A stretch of 64,000 nt of DNA from Spongilla lacustris (lineage: Eukaryota; Porifera; Demospongiae; Spongillida; Spongillidae). The DNA lies in assembly GCA_949361645.1 (NCBI GenBank), contig OX442416.1, forward strand, positions 2,343,430 to 2,407,429. Reading direction: 5' to 3'. Below, in pieces: positions 11,501 to 23,051 of this stretch (positions are counted from its first letter, which is position 1; each line of letters opens with the position of its first letter). The notes beneath the pieces are model-generated. The model was not told the origin of the DNA and did not search any database. It worked only from the letters and a program-made list of their open reading frames with translations. The position numbers and the translations under genes were made by a program.

Positions 11501-14500
11501 CACTAGTGCAGGTACATTTCCCAAAGTGCAGGTTCATTTTGTCCTGTACCTGCACTGCGTGCAGGTGGCTTGCCCAACGATAAAATGATCGATGCAGCTA
11601 TATTGTTTACTAGCCACGCTTGTACTAGTGCTACATCTAGCGCTAGCGATTGCATGCAAATATCATTTACAAAGCGTACGCAGCGTGAACGGTTGATCGA
11701 GAACGCGTAACGCGTATCGCACAAATTAGTTAAATAATATTAATGGTTATTCCGTACGACAAAGTGCAAATTTTAGTACCCGTTCAGATGCTAGTTTTGC
11801 ATTGATGCTTTAGGCTAGATCAAGCACCCACCATGCTGCTGTCACCGTGCAGGGTGCGTATATCGCGAGACGCTCCGTTTCATTATGAATGTCATTAAAA
11901 ACGAAGCGGGGATCGAATCGTTGTCATTATCGAAATGGAAGTCAAAATTTCATACCTGCTTGTGGTGGATCATGAAAATAGATGAAGCATTTAGTGTAAA
12001 TGTTGTGAATTGTGTGGTGCCTAGGGTGCATGTACAGTTAGGGTGCAGGTGGGGCCAGCTAGGGTGCAGGTAGGGTCAGCTACATGTAGGTGCAGGTGGG
12101 CCCAATATGTCACAGGTCTGCACCATGTGCAGGTGACTTTAAAAAAGTATTTCGACCCCTGCATGCACAGGTACAGATACACGTACAATGTACATGCATT
12201 GCCACAACCACCGAAACATATTAACTCGTGTGCAAGTGAACAATAAAGTAGGTAGCCATGGCAACACTCTCCACCACTACACTCTGCCCTATGTTATTTC
12301 AACTACCCCAGGAAGTGTACAGAGAGAGAGATATGTGAAGTATGTGAGCATGTAAACACAACACACGCAAAACGTAACACACACAAAATACATGTACGCA
12401 CGTACATGTCACTCACAGCTTGCACACTGATACATATACATGTACACAGCACACACACAGCTACACAAAAAACACACAGCACACACATACACACACATAC
12501 ACACACAGCTACACACACACACACATACAGCACACACACACATACAGCACACACATGGACACACACATGGACACACAACACACACATGTACACACAACAC
12601 ACACATGCACACACAACACACACATGCACACACACAGCACACACTCACACACACAGCACACACATACACACACAGCATACACACAGCACACACTCACACA
12701 CACAGCACACACACAGCACACACTCACAAACATAGCACACACAGCACACACACACACACACTCACTTGGCCAGGGAACACTTTAGGCTTCGGTCTGGTAG
12801 GGGGTCTCTTGCGCAGAGGGGAATAGGGGCTCCCACTCAGCTTGGTCACACCCCCAGGGGCCAGATTGGTGAGTGAGGGGCTCTGGGAGAACTGCTGGCC
12901 CATCACGGGGGAGAGGCTGCCATTGCTAGCAGCCACAGCAAAGCGGCAAGCTAGTGACAAGAGGAAGAATCGTATAAGGTGGTAGTATGATGGTGATAGT
13001 CATATGATGGTATAAGGTGGTAGTATGATGGTGATAGTCATATGATGGTATAAGGTGGTAGTATGATGGTGATAGTCATATGATGGTATAAGGTGGTAGT
13101 ATGATGGTGATAGTCATATGATGGTATAAGGTGGTAGTATGATGGTGATAGTCATATGATGGTATAAGGTGGTAGTATGATGGTGATAGTCATATGATGG
13201 TATAAGGTGGTAGTATGATGGTGATAGTCATATGATGGTATAAGGTGGTAGTATGATGGTGATAGTCATATGATGATATAAGGTGGTAGTATGATGGTGA
13301 TAGTCATATGATGGTATAAGGTGGTAGTATGATGGTGATAGTCATATGATGGTATAAAGTGGTAGTATGATGGTGATAGTCATATGATGGTATAAGGTGG
13401 TAGTATGATGGTGATAGTCATATGATGGTATAAGGTGGTAGTATGATGGTGATAGTCATATGATGGTATAAGGTGGTAGTATGATGGTGATAGTCATATG
13501 ATGGTATAAGGTGGTAGTATGATGGTGATAGTCATATGATGGTATAAGGTGGTAGTATGATGGTGATAGTCATATGATGGTATAAGGTGGTAGTATGATG
13601 GTGATAGTCATATGATGGTATAAGGTGGTAGTATGATGGTGATAGTCATATGATGGTGATGGTATAAGGTGATAGTACTTATCCATGGTGACGGTGATAG
13701 TGATGTTGTCATGGTGATGTTAGTACCCACCAACAAATAAATTTATGCTTGTGCATCTTTGTAAGGTACCCCGGGGGTGTGGCCATCTTTGTAAGGTACC
13801 CCGGGGGTGTGGCCATCTTTGTAGGGTGTGTGGCTATCTTTGTAAGGTGTGTGGCCATCTTTGTATGGTACCCAGGGGGTGTGGCCATCTTTGTATGGTA
13901 CCCTGGGGGTGTGGCCATCTTTGTATGGTACCCAGGGTGTGTGGCCATCTTTGTAAGGTACCCAGGGGGTGTGGTCATCTTTGTAAGGTACCAGGGTGTG
14001 TGGCCATCTTTGTAGGGTGTGTGGCTATCTTTGTAGGGTGTGTGGCCATCTTTGTAAGGTACCCAGGGGGTGTGGCCATCTTTGTATGGTACCCAGAGTG
14101 TGTGACCATCTTTGTAAGGTACCCAGGGGGTGTGGTCATCTCTGCAAGGTACCCAGGGGGTGTGGCTTGCCTTGGACAAAGAGCCCGGTGACATTTGGCT
14201 GCGACAGGACCACACCCAGCAGGACACACCTCTCCAGCTGCTCCACCACCCTCTTCACCTCTGCCTCCTTCACGCAAGGGGGCGGGTCATCTGCGCAGGC
14301 GAGGAGAAATGGCATTAGCAAGGTTTTTGGGACGGAGGAATGGCAAATGGAGGGGAGGGAAGGACGTCATGGCAACTAGAAAACAGCTACATGTAGTGTG
14401 GTTATCTATTAGCAACACGCCCCAAGATCACCAGGTGTGTGCGTGCATATAAAGTTCCCCTGTCCTCCCTCCCTGAGGGCCAAGGGCCCAACATCTCTGC

Positions 14501-17500
14501 AGACAGATTACATCACCGCTACACAGTGGTGATGTAATCCCATTGATCAGCAGTTCGTAGCTTTTGGTCTGGGGATGGGACCATTCGCCACCTGCACTGC
14601 CCCAAGGTCAAGCCTCGATACAGAATAGACATACAATTAATACAGTGACATTAATACATTAACATTAAGAAATTAATATGTTGCCAATATTATCTATTAC
14701 ACACATAGTAATATTATATCTACACATCACAGTAAACTAAATATAAAACTACACTTAAATATCTACTTCACTTGACGTGCTTCTTCCTAGCAAAGCCCTA
14801 GCATTCTGGCACATCAGTGTAATGCCCAGGCAGCAGAATATTGAAGCTAACACCTCAGGCCAGAAGTGACAATAAAGATTTACTACATTAATATTAATAT
14901 ATTAACATCAATACATTAATAACATTAATAAATTAATACATTAATATGTATACATTAAATCCATGTACATGTACATGTATACTACATTAGCCATGTTAAT
15001 ATCCATGTGCAAAATTCACAGCAAAGCTGTGTAGCATGGACAGACCAGGCATTGAGCCTCACCACAAAGAGGCCTGCAGGTAACCAACTTAAAACACGGC
15101 AGACCAATGCGAATAAGGATCAATCTGCTTGGCTTAAGTTGACGGTGATGATGCTTCGAGGCTACTAAAGCCTTAAGCTGGGGGTCAGATTTTAAGCTGG
15201 GGGGGTCAGACCTTAAGCTGGGGGAGAGACGAGGCGCGCCTTTTTCTTTTTCTTCCACGCGCGGCCCTCTTTTCTCCTTCGCGCGCGCGGAGAGCACGTC
15301 GAGGAAAAGCAAGGAGCGACGCGTGGAGCCTGGCGAGGAGGAGCGAAGGGAAAGCCAATGCTTTGACCTTAAGCTGGGGGTCAGACCTTATTCTGGGGGT
15401 CAGACCTTAAGCTGGGGGTCAGACCTTAAGCTGGGGGTCAGACCTTAAGCTGGGGGTCAGACCTTAAGCCGGGGGTGAGACCTTAAGCTGGGGGTCAGAC
15501 CTTAAGCTGGGGGTCAGACCTTAAGCTGGGGGTCAGACCTTATGATAGGGGTCAGATCCCACACACCCACCACTGTATACATGTAGATCACACGAGCACC
15601 TCCTCCCCACCCCACCCCTCCTCCCCACCCCATCCCTTAGCCTTCTCTCCACGTGGCATGCGTCTCAGCACAAGCATGCGAAGAGGTGGGGCAACCTTGG
15701 TCAACAAAATCTCTGTGACTTAGATATTAATAGGAGATACGGTATCCAAGGGGGGGTATCCAAGAAGGGTATCCAAGAGGGTATCCAAGAGGGGTATCCA
15801 AGAGGGGTATCCAAGAAGTATCCAAGAGGGGTATCCAAGAGGGTATCCAAGAGGTAAATTAGGTGCAACAAATTATGATGCATGCCAACATTGTGAATGC
15901 ATACCAAACACCACCACAAATACATATACATGTACATATATCAATGAATGATTACATGTAAACTCACTTTCAAATGGTTGAATCCCAACCACAATTACAG
16001 GAATATCCTGGTTATCGCGCACTTCTCTGAAGCGCTTGTAGAACTCTGCCACGTTGGTGAAGCTGCTCTCATCCCCATAGTTGAACACCAGCAGGAGGAC
16101 GTCCACCCACTGGCACAGCTGCTTGGAGGGGGACCCTGTCTCCTCCCTGATAAGGAGGAGCTTGCTGTGACCATCTACCGTGATCTTGTTCTTGCAGCGG
16201 TCATCTTTTGTGGGGGGGGAGGAGGAAGGAGGAGGGGGAGGGAAGGAGGGGGAGGGAGGGGAGGAGGGGAGGGAGGGGGAAGGGAGGGGAGGAGGAAGGG
16301 AGGAAGGGAGGAGGAAGGGAGGAGAAAGGGAGGGGAGGAGAGGGGAGGGGAGGGGAAGGGAGGAGGGGAGGAGGAAGGGAGGGGAGGGAGGAGGAAGGGA
16401 GGGAAGGAGAGGGGAGGGGGAGGAGAGGGGATGGGAGGAGAGGGGAGGGGGAGGAGAGGGGAGGGGAGGAGAGGGGAGGGGGAGGAGAGGGGAGGGAGAG
16501 GAGAGGGGAGGGGGAGGAGAGGGGAGGGGGGGGAGAGGGGAGGGGGAAGAGGAGCAGGGAAGGGGATGAGATGAGGGAGGAGGTTAGTAGGATATAGTCT
16601 TAACAGAGGAGCAATAAGTAGGGCACACAGCAATAAATTTGATGCAAATGGCCTGGGGTGGCGGAAAGGACCACCCACCCCAATTAGGGTCAGGGCTTCC
16701 CCATGTGGATACAATTGTTTATCTTTTGTGTGTGTGTGAATGTACAAGCAGTGTGAATGTGTGTACATGTGTATGTGCTTACATGTAAACGTTGTGAGTA
16801 TGTATGTGTGTATGTGCATGCACATACATGTATGAGAGAGTGAGAATTTGTCAGACATGTAAGTGTACAGCATGCTTGCATGTGCTACAAGCACAGTGTG
16901 TACATGCAGCTTCTAGTGGTGTGGGCACAAGGTGTGTGTGTGTGTGTGTGGCATGTGTGCAGGTACATAGGACATGTATACAATTAGACGGACACGCCCA
17001 CCCAGAGGTCAACCTGATGTGGCGGTATTCATGTGTGCTGTAATTATATTCATGACAGCCACACCTCTCCACGTGCAGCATACCCCTGGGGGACATGCAA
17101 CTCAAATGAATATGGACAAACGTTCTGCAAACCATCAGTAAACTAAACCATTACAGAACTTTTACCCATATTCATTCGAGTTGCATGCGACAAGTCGGCA
17201 GGAAGTCGCCCTGTGTATGCCGACCTGTAGAGACCCTTCTCCTGCAAGAGCAGTAATGTGATAGCAAGGCCCAAGCTTTGAACGTAATTTTGATTCATAT
17301 CATTCCCCAGCTGCCTACAGATGTGGCTGCCTCAGGATGTCCCTACCAAATTCCTCACCAATAAGCTCATCATGTACCTGTACTATATATAACAACCCTC
17401 ACAAACCATTATCAGGTACACAATACGTGTACATGTACTATATATAACAACCCTCACAAACCCTTATCAGGTACACAATACATGTACCCTGTTCTTATGA

Positions 17501-20500
17501 GTGGAAGATTGAGTGGCCAAACATAGCTAGCTACGTGTATAACCACTACCCTTCACTTGGTTGTCCTGGATACCGTCGACCGAACACTTGCATTGAAGTG
17601 TACAGCTAATTAGATATTTTGGTACCTTGTAGCTCCACCCACAAAGGGCAGTAAGATTTTAAACACGTAAGAATCGTTTTAAGTGCTCCCCAAAATAATT
17701 TCATTATTATCAAAACAAAATGAGTTAGGAACATGTTCTCGGAGACTGCCCCCCCCCCCCCATACAAGTGTCCATTGATTGGAATGCTCATGTTACCATG
17801 GCAGCTATGATGGGTTTGCAGAAGAGATACATGTACAGAAGAGATATAGTATGGTCACACAAGATCATACAGGAACCTGTAATATACCACAATACCCCTC
17901 ATGTTGGTGAGGCGGAGCCAGAGTGTGAACTTGTATGGGTCTGGGGACTATGTGAGATGTGACTAGTACATGAACCTGTGTAATCAGGATGGCTCACATA
18001 CCGTAATACACCCAGGTGTTCATCTACATCCTACCCACCTGCTCATCCACCTGCTCACTTCACACCCCCATTGCATTAGTGAATTAACCCTCCCCCTCCC
18101 ATGTTCTCCCCCTCCCCCTCCCATCCCCTCCTCCAATATTAAGAGTCAGTGCAGAAGGTGAAAACTAATCAAAGGACTCACTTAATGTAATCTATACACT
18201 CAGGACTTAAGGTAAACCTAACGATATTCTACCTAGTTATGAAGCCATAAGGATAAATCCCATAAACAAAGAGGTGTTAATAGGGGGTTGATCGTTAATC
18301 TCACAATAGCTCACTTGTGTTCAATACCCAAGTTAATGTACAAAATCTACATCATATATGACACACCAGGTTTAGCTACATGCAACAAAACGTTAGGCGA
18401 CTCTCCACGCTTATAGATAAAGAAAGCATAGGAATGCTTCCAAAAGAAATAAACAATCAATTTGTTAGCTCTAAGCTGATTAGTCAGAAGGTACAGGCAA
18501 CACCCTACTTGGGTCAAGTAGAGTCTGGGGACCCTAAGTATGGTTTGGGACAACCCAGGAACTCAAGCAGGGTCTGGGGACCTCTCAAGTTATGTCTGGG
18601 AACTGCTCTTAGGGTCTGGGGACTACTCACCCTTCTCCTCCACATCAAGATCCAGGACTCCCTCTGTGTACATGGTGACCAGGGCTGTCTTCATGCTCTC
18701 CGCTGTGCCAACAACACCCTGAGGGGGGGAGGGGGAGGGAGGGAGGGAGGGAGGGAGGGAGGGAGTGGAGGGAGGTAGGGAGTGGAGGGTGGAGGGAGTG
18801 GAGGGTGGAGGGAGTGGAGGGTGGAGGGAGTGGAGGGAGTGGAGGGAGGAGGGAGTGGAGGGAGGAGGGAGTGGAGGGAGGAGGGAGTGGAGGGTGGAGG
18901 GAGTGGAGGGTGGAGGGAGTGGAGGGAGTGGAGGGTGGAGGGTGGAGGGAGTGGAGGGTGGAGGGAGTGGAGGGAGGAGGGAGTGGAGGGAGGAGGGAGT
19001 GGAGAGTGGAGGAGTGGAGGGAAGAGGGAGTGGAGGGTGGAGGGAGTGGAGGGTGGAGGGAGTGGAGGGTGGAGGGAGTGGAGGGTGGAGGGAGTGGAGG
19101 GTGGAGGGAGTGGAGGGAGGGAGTGGAGGGAGGAGGGAGTGGAGGGAGGATGGAGGGAGTGGATGGAGGATGGAGGGAGTGGAGGGAGGATGGAGGGAGT
19201 GGAGGGAGGATGGAGGGAGTGGCGGGAGTGGAGGGAGGTTGATAATGTTCATCCATATACATGTACCCTCCCTTCCCTCCCCATGAAAACCCACATGTAA
19301 CCACCTGCCATGCTAAAGTTCTGGACAGGTGACCTCACCAGTGGACTAATATACACCATTAGATTAGGTGACCACATGCACATACTCCCATGTACATGTA
19401 TAGCCTGTGTATGTGTGCAAGTGTGCCTGTGTATGTGTGCAAGTGTGCCTGTGTATGTGTGTGAGCCTGTGTGTGTGCCTGTGTATGTGTGCCTGTGTAT
19501 GTGTGCCTGTGTATGTGTGCCTGTGTATGTGTGTGTATGCCTGTGTATTGTGTGTGCCTGTGTATGTGTTGATGGTGTGAAGGATGTGAGGGTGATGGTG
19601 TGAAGGATGTGAGGGTGATGGTATGAAGGATGTGAGGGTGATGGTGTGAAGGATGTGAGGGTGATGGTGTGAAGGATGTGAGGGTGATGGTGTGAAGGAT
19701 GTGAGGGTGATGGTGTGAAGGATGTGAGGGTGATGGTGTGAAGGATGTGAAGGTGATGGCATGAAGGATGTGAGGGTGATGGTGTGAAGGATGTGAGTGT
19801 GATGGTGTGAAATATGTGAGGGTGATGATGTGAAGGATGTGAGGGTGATGGTGTGAAGGATGTGAGGGTGATGGTGTGAAGGATGTGAGGGTGATGGTGT
19901 GAAGGATGTGAGGGTGATGGTGTGAAGGATGTGAGGGTGATGGTGTGAAGGATGTGAGGGTGATGGCATGAAGGATGTGAGGGTGATGGTGTGAAGGATG
20001 TGAGGGTGATGGTGTGAAGGATGTGAGGGTGATGGTATGGAGGATGTCAGGGTGATGGTGTGAAGGATGTGAGGGTGATAGTGTGAAGGATGTGAGGGTG
20101 ATGGCATGAAGGATGTGAGGGTGATGGTGTGAAGGATGTGAGGGTGATGGTGTGAAGGATGTGAGGGTGATGGTGTGAAGGATGTGAGGGTGATGGCATG
20201 AAGGATGTGAGGGTGATGGTGTGAAGGATGTGAGGGTGATGGTGTGAAGAGGGTGATAGTGTGAAGGATGTGAGGGTGATGGTGTGAAGGATGTGAGGTG
20301 TGAAGAATGTGAGGGTGATGGTGTGAAGGATGCGAGTGTGATGGTGTGAAGGATGTGAGGGTGATGGTGTGAAGGATGTGAGGGTGATGGTGTGAAGAAT
20401 GTGAGGGTGATGGTGTGAAGGATGTGAGGGTGATGGTGTGACAGATATGAGGGTGATGGTGTGACAGATGTGAGGGTGATGGTGTGAAGGATGTGAGGGT

Positions 20501-22713
20501 GATTGTGTGAAGGATGTGAGGGTGATGGTATGAAGGATGTGAGGGTGTGAAGAATGTGAGGGTGATGGTGTGAAGGATGTGAGGGTGATGGTGTGAAGGA
20601 TGTGAGGGTGTGAAGAATGTGAGGGTGATGGTGTGAAGGATGTGAGGGTGATGGTATGAAGGATGTGAGGGTGTGAAGAATGTGAGGGTGATGGTGTGAA
20701 GGATGTGAGGGTGATGGTGTGAAGGATGTGAGGGTGATAGTGTGAAGGATGTGAGGGTGATGGTGTAAAGTCAAGTCATAGATGCAACAATGTTAGAAAT
20801 GAAGCCATAGATAGCAGAGGGATGGTTGCACCATGGAGGAATGGGGAGGAGGGTTAGTGGGTGGTGTGTCCACACACTCACCATGCGTATCTCCTGGACC
20901 TCCCGCGTCATGGTCCACTCCTGATTCTCTTTGTACTGACCTAGCAGGATAAATGCTTCCATTACACGCACGCACTTGTACATACACACACGTACACATA
21001 CACGTACATACACACATGTACACATACATGTACACACACACATGTACACATACATGTACACATACATGTACACATACACACATGTACACACACACATGTA
21101 CACATACATGTACACATACATGTACACACACACGTACATACACCCATGTACACATACATGTACACACACACATGTACACATACATGTACACATACATGTA
21201 CATACACACGTACATACACCCATGTACACATACATGTACACACACACATGTACACATACATGTACACATACATGTACATACACACGTACATACACCCATG
21301 TACACATACATGTACACACACATATACACACACATGTACACATACACGTACTGATGATTTTTAACACATTTCGTGCTGCAATGTTTTAATGGGCTGTTAC
21401 TTCTTGTACATGTATAATCACCTTTTGTGCAGCATCAGTTTACATACACATCTCATTAGTACCATGGTGACATCCCAAACTCCCCCCTCCCCCTCCCTTA
21501 GCAGCGTCCAATGCACCTCTCTCTTCCTCCGTTTCTTCAACATACCCCTACTGATTCCTATGGGGAATGTTGCCATGGGAAATGAGGGGAATGAGGGAAG
21601 GGCATTGGAAGGGATGAGAGGGATGAGGGGATGAAGGAAAGGCATTGGAAGGGATTAAAGAATGAAGGAAGGGCATTGGAAGGGATGAGAGGGATGAGGG
21701 AAGGGCATTGGAAGGGATGAGAGGGATGAGGAAAGTAGGGAAGGGCATTGGAAGGGATGAGAGGGATGAAGGAAGGGCATTGGAAGGGATTAAAGAATGA
21801 AGGAAGGGCATTGGAAGGGATGAGGGGATGAAGGAAGGGCATTGGAAGGGATTAAAGAATGAAGGAAGGGCATTGGAAGGGATGAGAGGGATGAGGGGAT
21901 GAAGGAAGGGCATTGGAAGGGATTAAAGAATGAGGGAAGGGCATTGGAAGGGATTAAAGAATGAGGGAAGGGCATTGGAAGGGATTAAAGAATGAGGGAA
22001 GGGCATTGGAAGGGATGAAAGGGATGAGGGAAGGGCATTGATTGGAAGGGATGAGCCATAGAGGGGAGGAAAGGGTGTTAAAAAGAACCAACAAATGCAC
22101 ACAATCATTAGAAGGAATCACACTGTGAAGACAATGTGTGGATGCAAGTGTGTGCATGTGTGTGCTTTGAGAGGTTCAAGCTATCTCTATCTGTATGACA
22201 TATATATGCAAAGCGATAGAGGAGGATATTGATGTCTACAGTGTTGCACCCGTGTCAGTGTGCGTGTGTTTGTCGTGTGTGCGTTGTACCAGTGGTGTCA
22301 GACATTCTTTCCCTTGGCTCCCCTTGCCACAGTAACCATGGGATCGTGTGTCAGGCTTTGGCGAGTACTATAACACGTATAGACGTCATACAAACGCAGA
22401 CACGCAACGAAAAAAAAAACACACACATATACACTCAAGACTTTCATTTCGAACATAACAGCGGACGAACCACCAGCACGCACACAACGGAGCATTCCAA
22501 CAGTGCACACGCATTAAGTTATCGGTGTAACGTGAGACACTCACTTTCTAAAAACTGCAGCTGCGATAGTACGTGTTCCCGCGCGGAGTCCTCAATCCCT
22601 CGATGGTCGCTCACAAAGTCCCTCAGTGACAACATGACACTGACAACGGAGTAATACTGAGCGATTATCTCGCGAATGCAGCTCTCCTCAGAGTCTCCCA
22701 CAGGCGAATTCAT
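5519..22713 (-). CDS. AGAP: AGAP-type ArfGAP with GTPase-like, PH and ANK domains, 3' end missing
   Basis: A GTPase-activating protein for Arf family GTPases, expected at endosome or Golgi membranes. Fourteen exons join in phase to 839 codons: 22713-22545, 20940-20882, 18718-18631, 16204-15968, 14290-14171, 12950-12766, 11309-11142, 10295-9521, 8867-8785, 8725-8648, 8529-8451, 8019-7800, 7356-7269, 5686-5519. Visible domains: a GTPase-like domain (residues about 77-225, with LLLIREE and WVDVLLLVF); a split PH domain (about 302-360, EWKKKYLVLS and DYMNQAHGK, then about 602-654) with a roughly 240-residue Ser/Pro-rich insert in exon 8; an ArfGAP zinc finger Cys674-x2-Cys677-x16-Cys694-x2-Cys697 with the arginine finger at 702 (CSGVHR); and the first ankyrin helix pair (TPLHMACAKG). 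The P-loop reads GTAESMKT and lacks the usual second glycine. All introns are GT-AG except after exon 5 (GC donor). The start ATG at 22713 begins a human-like N-terminus. The final ankyrin exon or exons and stop codon are not found in the window. Confidence 0.88.
5838..6066. mobile_element. Foldback MITE in AGAP intron 13
   Basis: Two arms of roughly 100 bp in inverted orientation. The left arm starts GTCTGGCATGG near 5839. The right arm ends CCATGCCGGGC near 6064. The arms share GGAAGGTTGGCCTA and ATTATTACATC on opposite strands. Both ends are flanked by TA, which would fit a TA target duplication. No coding capacity. Confidence 0.7.
6378..6868. repeat. 14-bp G-rich minisatellite (AGAP intron 13)
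   Basis: Repeats of GGTATGGGCATGGA/G and variants, about 35 units. All the apparent ORFs over it on both strands are products of the repeat. Confidence 0.95.
7422..7592. repeat. 37-bp tandem repeat (AGAP intron 13)
   Basis: Five units beginning ATTACACCTTGACCCTCATC. Spacings between units are 37, 34, 37 and 37 bp. Confidence 0.9.
8084..8272. repeat. (GGGA)n array (AGAP intron 11)
   Basis: About 190 bp of near-pure GGGA with one short interruption near 8202. On the AGAP sense strand it is a TCCC tract upstream of the exon 12 acceptor at 8020. Confidence 0.97.
9085..9520. repeat. CACCATCACCCCTCCC-type repeat (AGAP intron 8)
   Basis: Irregular 15-21 bp units of CACCATCACCCCTCCCC. The array directly abuts the exon 8 splice donor at 9520, so the first intron bases on the sense strand (GTGAGGGGGAGG) are also the last repeat unit. 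Confidence 0.92.
10560..10965. repeat. 18-bp CTCCACTACCCACAC repeat (AGAP intron 7)
   Basis: More than 20 units of CTCCACTACCCACACCTC and shortened forms. It is followed at 11000-11115 by a second purine-rich array (GGGAGTGGGTGTGAGGGA) before exon 7. Confidence 0.93.
11472..12161. mobile_element. Possible non-autonomous hAT element (AGAP intron 6)
   Basis: The left end reads CAGTGTTCGAAATACC and the right end GTATTTCGACCCCTG, so the ends are imperfect inverted repeats of the CAGNG-TTCGAAATAC kind that I associate with hAT elements. Both ends carry subterminal GTGCAGGTG motifs. There is no coding sequence, and the flanking octamers do not match, so insertion by transposition is not proven. 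Confidence 0.5.
12430..12762. repeat. CA-rich microsatellite (AGAP intron 6)
   Basis: An irregular ACACACAGC/ACACACATG tract that begins right after the exon 6 donor at 12765. Confidence 0.95.
12972..13656. repeat. Homogeneous 38-bp minisatellite, 18 copies (AGAP intron 5)
   Basis: The unit starts GTATAAGGTGGTAGTATGAT and has an exact 38-bp period (12972, 13010 and so on). Only two single-base variants were noticed, near 13276 and 13357. No spacers are present, so this is not a CRISPR array. Confidence 0.97.
13755..14172. repeat. About 31-bp minisatellite touching AGAP exon 5
   Basis: Units read GGCCATCTTTGTAAGGTACC plus a CAGGGGGTGT variant, with short forms of about 20 bp. The last unit runs into the GC splice donor of exon 5 (14170). 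Confidence 0.93.
14486..15160. other. AT-rich intronic stretch with a small hairpin
   Basis: AGAP intron 4. A hairpin with arms ATTACATCACC and GGTGATGTAAT lies at about 14507-14540. It is followed by AT-rich, ATTAATA-rich sequence at 14630-14990. No gene seen. Confidence 0.5.
15163..15560. repeat. 19-bp repeat split by a GC-rich block
   Basis: Tandem CCTTAAGCTGGGGGTCAGA units, interrupted at about 15220-15366 by roughly 145 bp rich in CGCG (GCGCGCCTTTTTC, CGCGCGCGCGGAG). The GC-rich block is unlike anything else in the window. A second short array, GGGGTATCCAAGA, follows at 15745-15858. Confidence 0.9.
16215..16575. repeat. Purine-rich GGGAGGAG tract (AGAP intron 3)
   Basis: 360 bp of GGGAGGAGAGGGGAGG-type sequence. 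On the sense strand it is a giant pyrimidine tract ending at the exon 4 acceptor (16205). Confidence 0.95.
17088..17192. repeat. Small foldback sequence (AGAP intron 3)
   Basis: GACATGCAACTCAAATGAATA near 17093 is repeated in inverted form as TATTCATTCGAGTTGCATGC near 17168. Loop of about 50 bp. A 57-bp direct duplication (TACTATATATAACAACCCTC) lies nearby at about 17378-17490. Confidence 0.6.
18721..19238. repeat. GGAGGGAGTGGAGGGT minisatellite (AGAP intron 2)
   Basis: About 500 bp of 15-bp units. The array touches the exon 3 acceptor at 18719, so the sense-strand polypyrimidine tract is the repeat itself. Confidence 0.95.
19565..20768. repeat. 1.2-kb minisatellite, 23-bp unit (AGAP intron 2)
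   Basis: About 52 units of GATGGTGTGAAGGATGTGAG plus GGT. The long minus-strand frame over it is an artefact of the repeat. Confidence 0.97.
20970..21350. repeat. ACATGTACACAT array (AGAP intron 1)
   Basis: Alternating purine-pyrimidine repeats of ACACATACATGT and ACACACACATGT, self-complementary in large part. Confidence 0.93.
21587..22060. repeat. GGGCATTGGAAGGGAT minisatellite (AGAP intron 1)
   Basis: Units contain AAGGGCATTGGAAGGGAT followed by GAGAGGGATGA or TAAAGAATGA variants, giving periods of roughly 26 to 42 bp. Confidence 0.93.
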
Positions 22714-23051
22714 GGCTATACGTCAGGAACACGATTTGTGGAGAGAGGATAGTCGAGGCAATAGATGGATGCGATCGTTTCTTCGTATGGAATGCCTTCT
22801 TTTACGGCCTAGCAAACGCAACACACTCTCCAATGTCAAGAAATAAAAAAAGGTGACGCCACCATAAAAGAAACCAATGAATTTCGTCGTGCTCACAAAC
22901 CGCATACGGTTTATAAATTGTCAGCGTCATCGCTTTTTAAAATTAATAAAACCGAAGTTAAAAGAGCAATTAATTACGTACAAAATATTATAGAAGCTGC
23001 TATTCAAGAGATCACACTTAGACTAATAGTATTATTTTGAATAGTGTAGGA
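22714..23051. promoter_or_regulatory. Shared divergent promoter region of AGAP and NHEJ1
   Basis: Only 338 bp separate the start codons of AGAP (minus) and NHEJ1 (plus), so both 5' untranslated regions and core promoters must lie here. A CCAAT word sits at about 22872 (ACCAATGAA), and AT-rich sequence lies at about 22936-22995. Transcription starts cannot be read from sequence alone. Confidence 0.6.

Noticed and set aside
12972..13656. CRISPR-like array
   Set aside because: Repeats are contiguous with no spacers, and the DNA is animal nuclear.
19359..20774. 471-codon minus frame of HPSHHHPHILHT type
   Set aside because: It is the 23-bp minisatellite of AGAP intron 2 read in an open frame.
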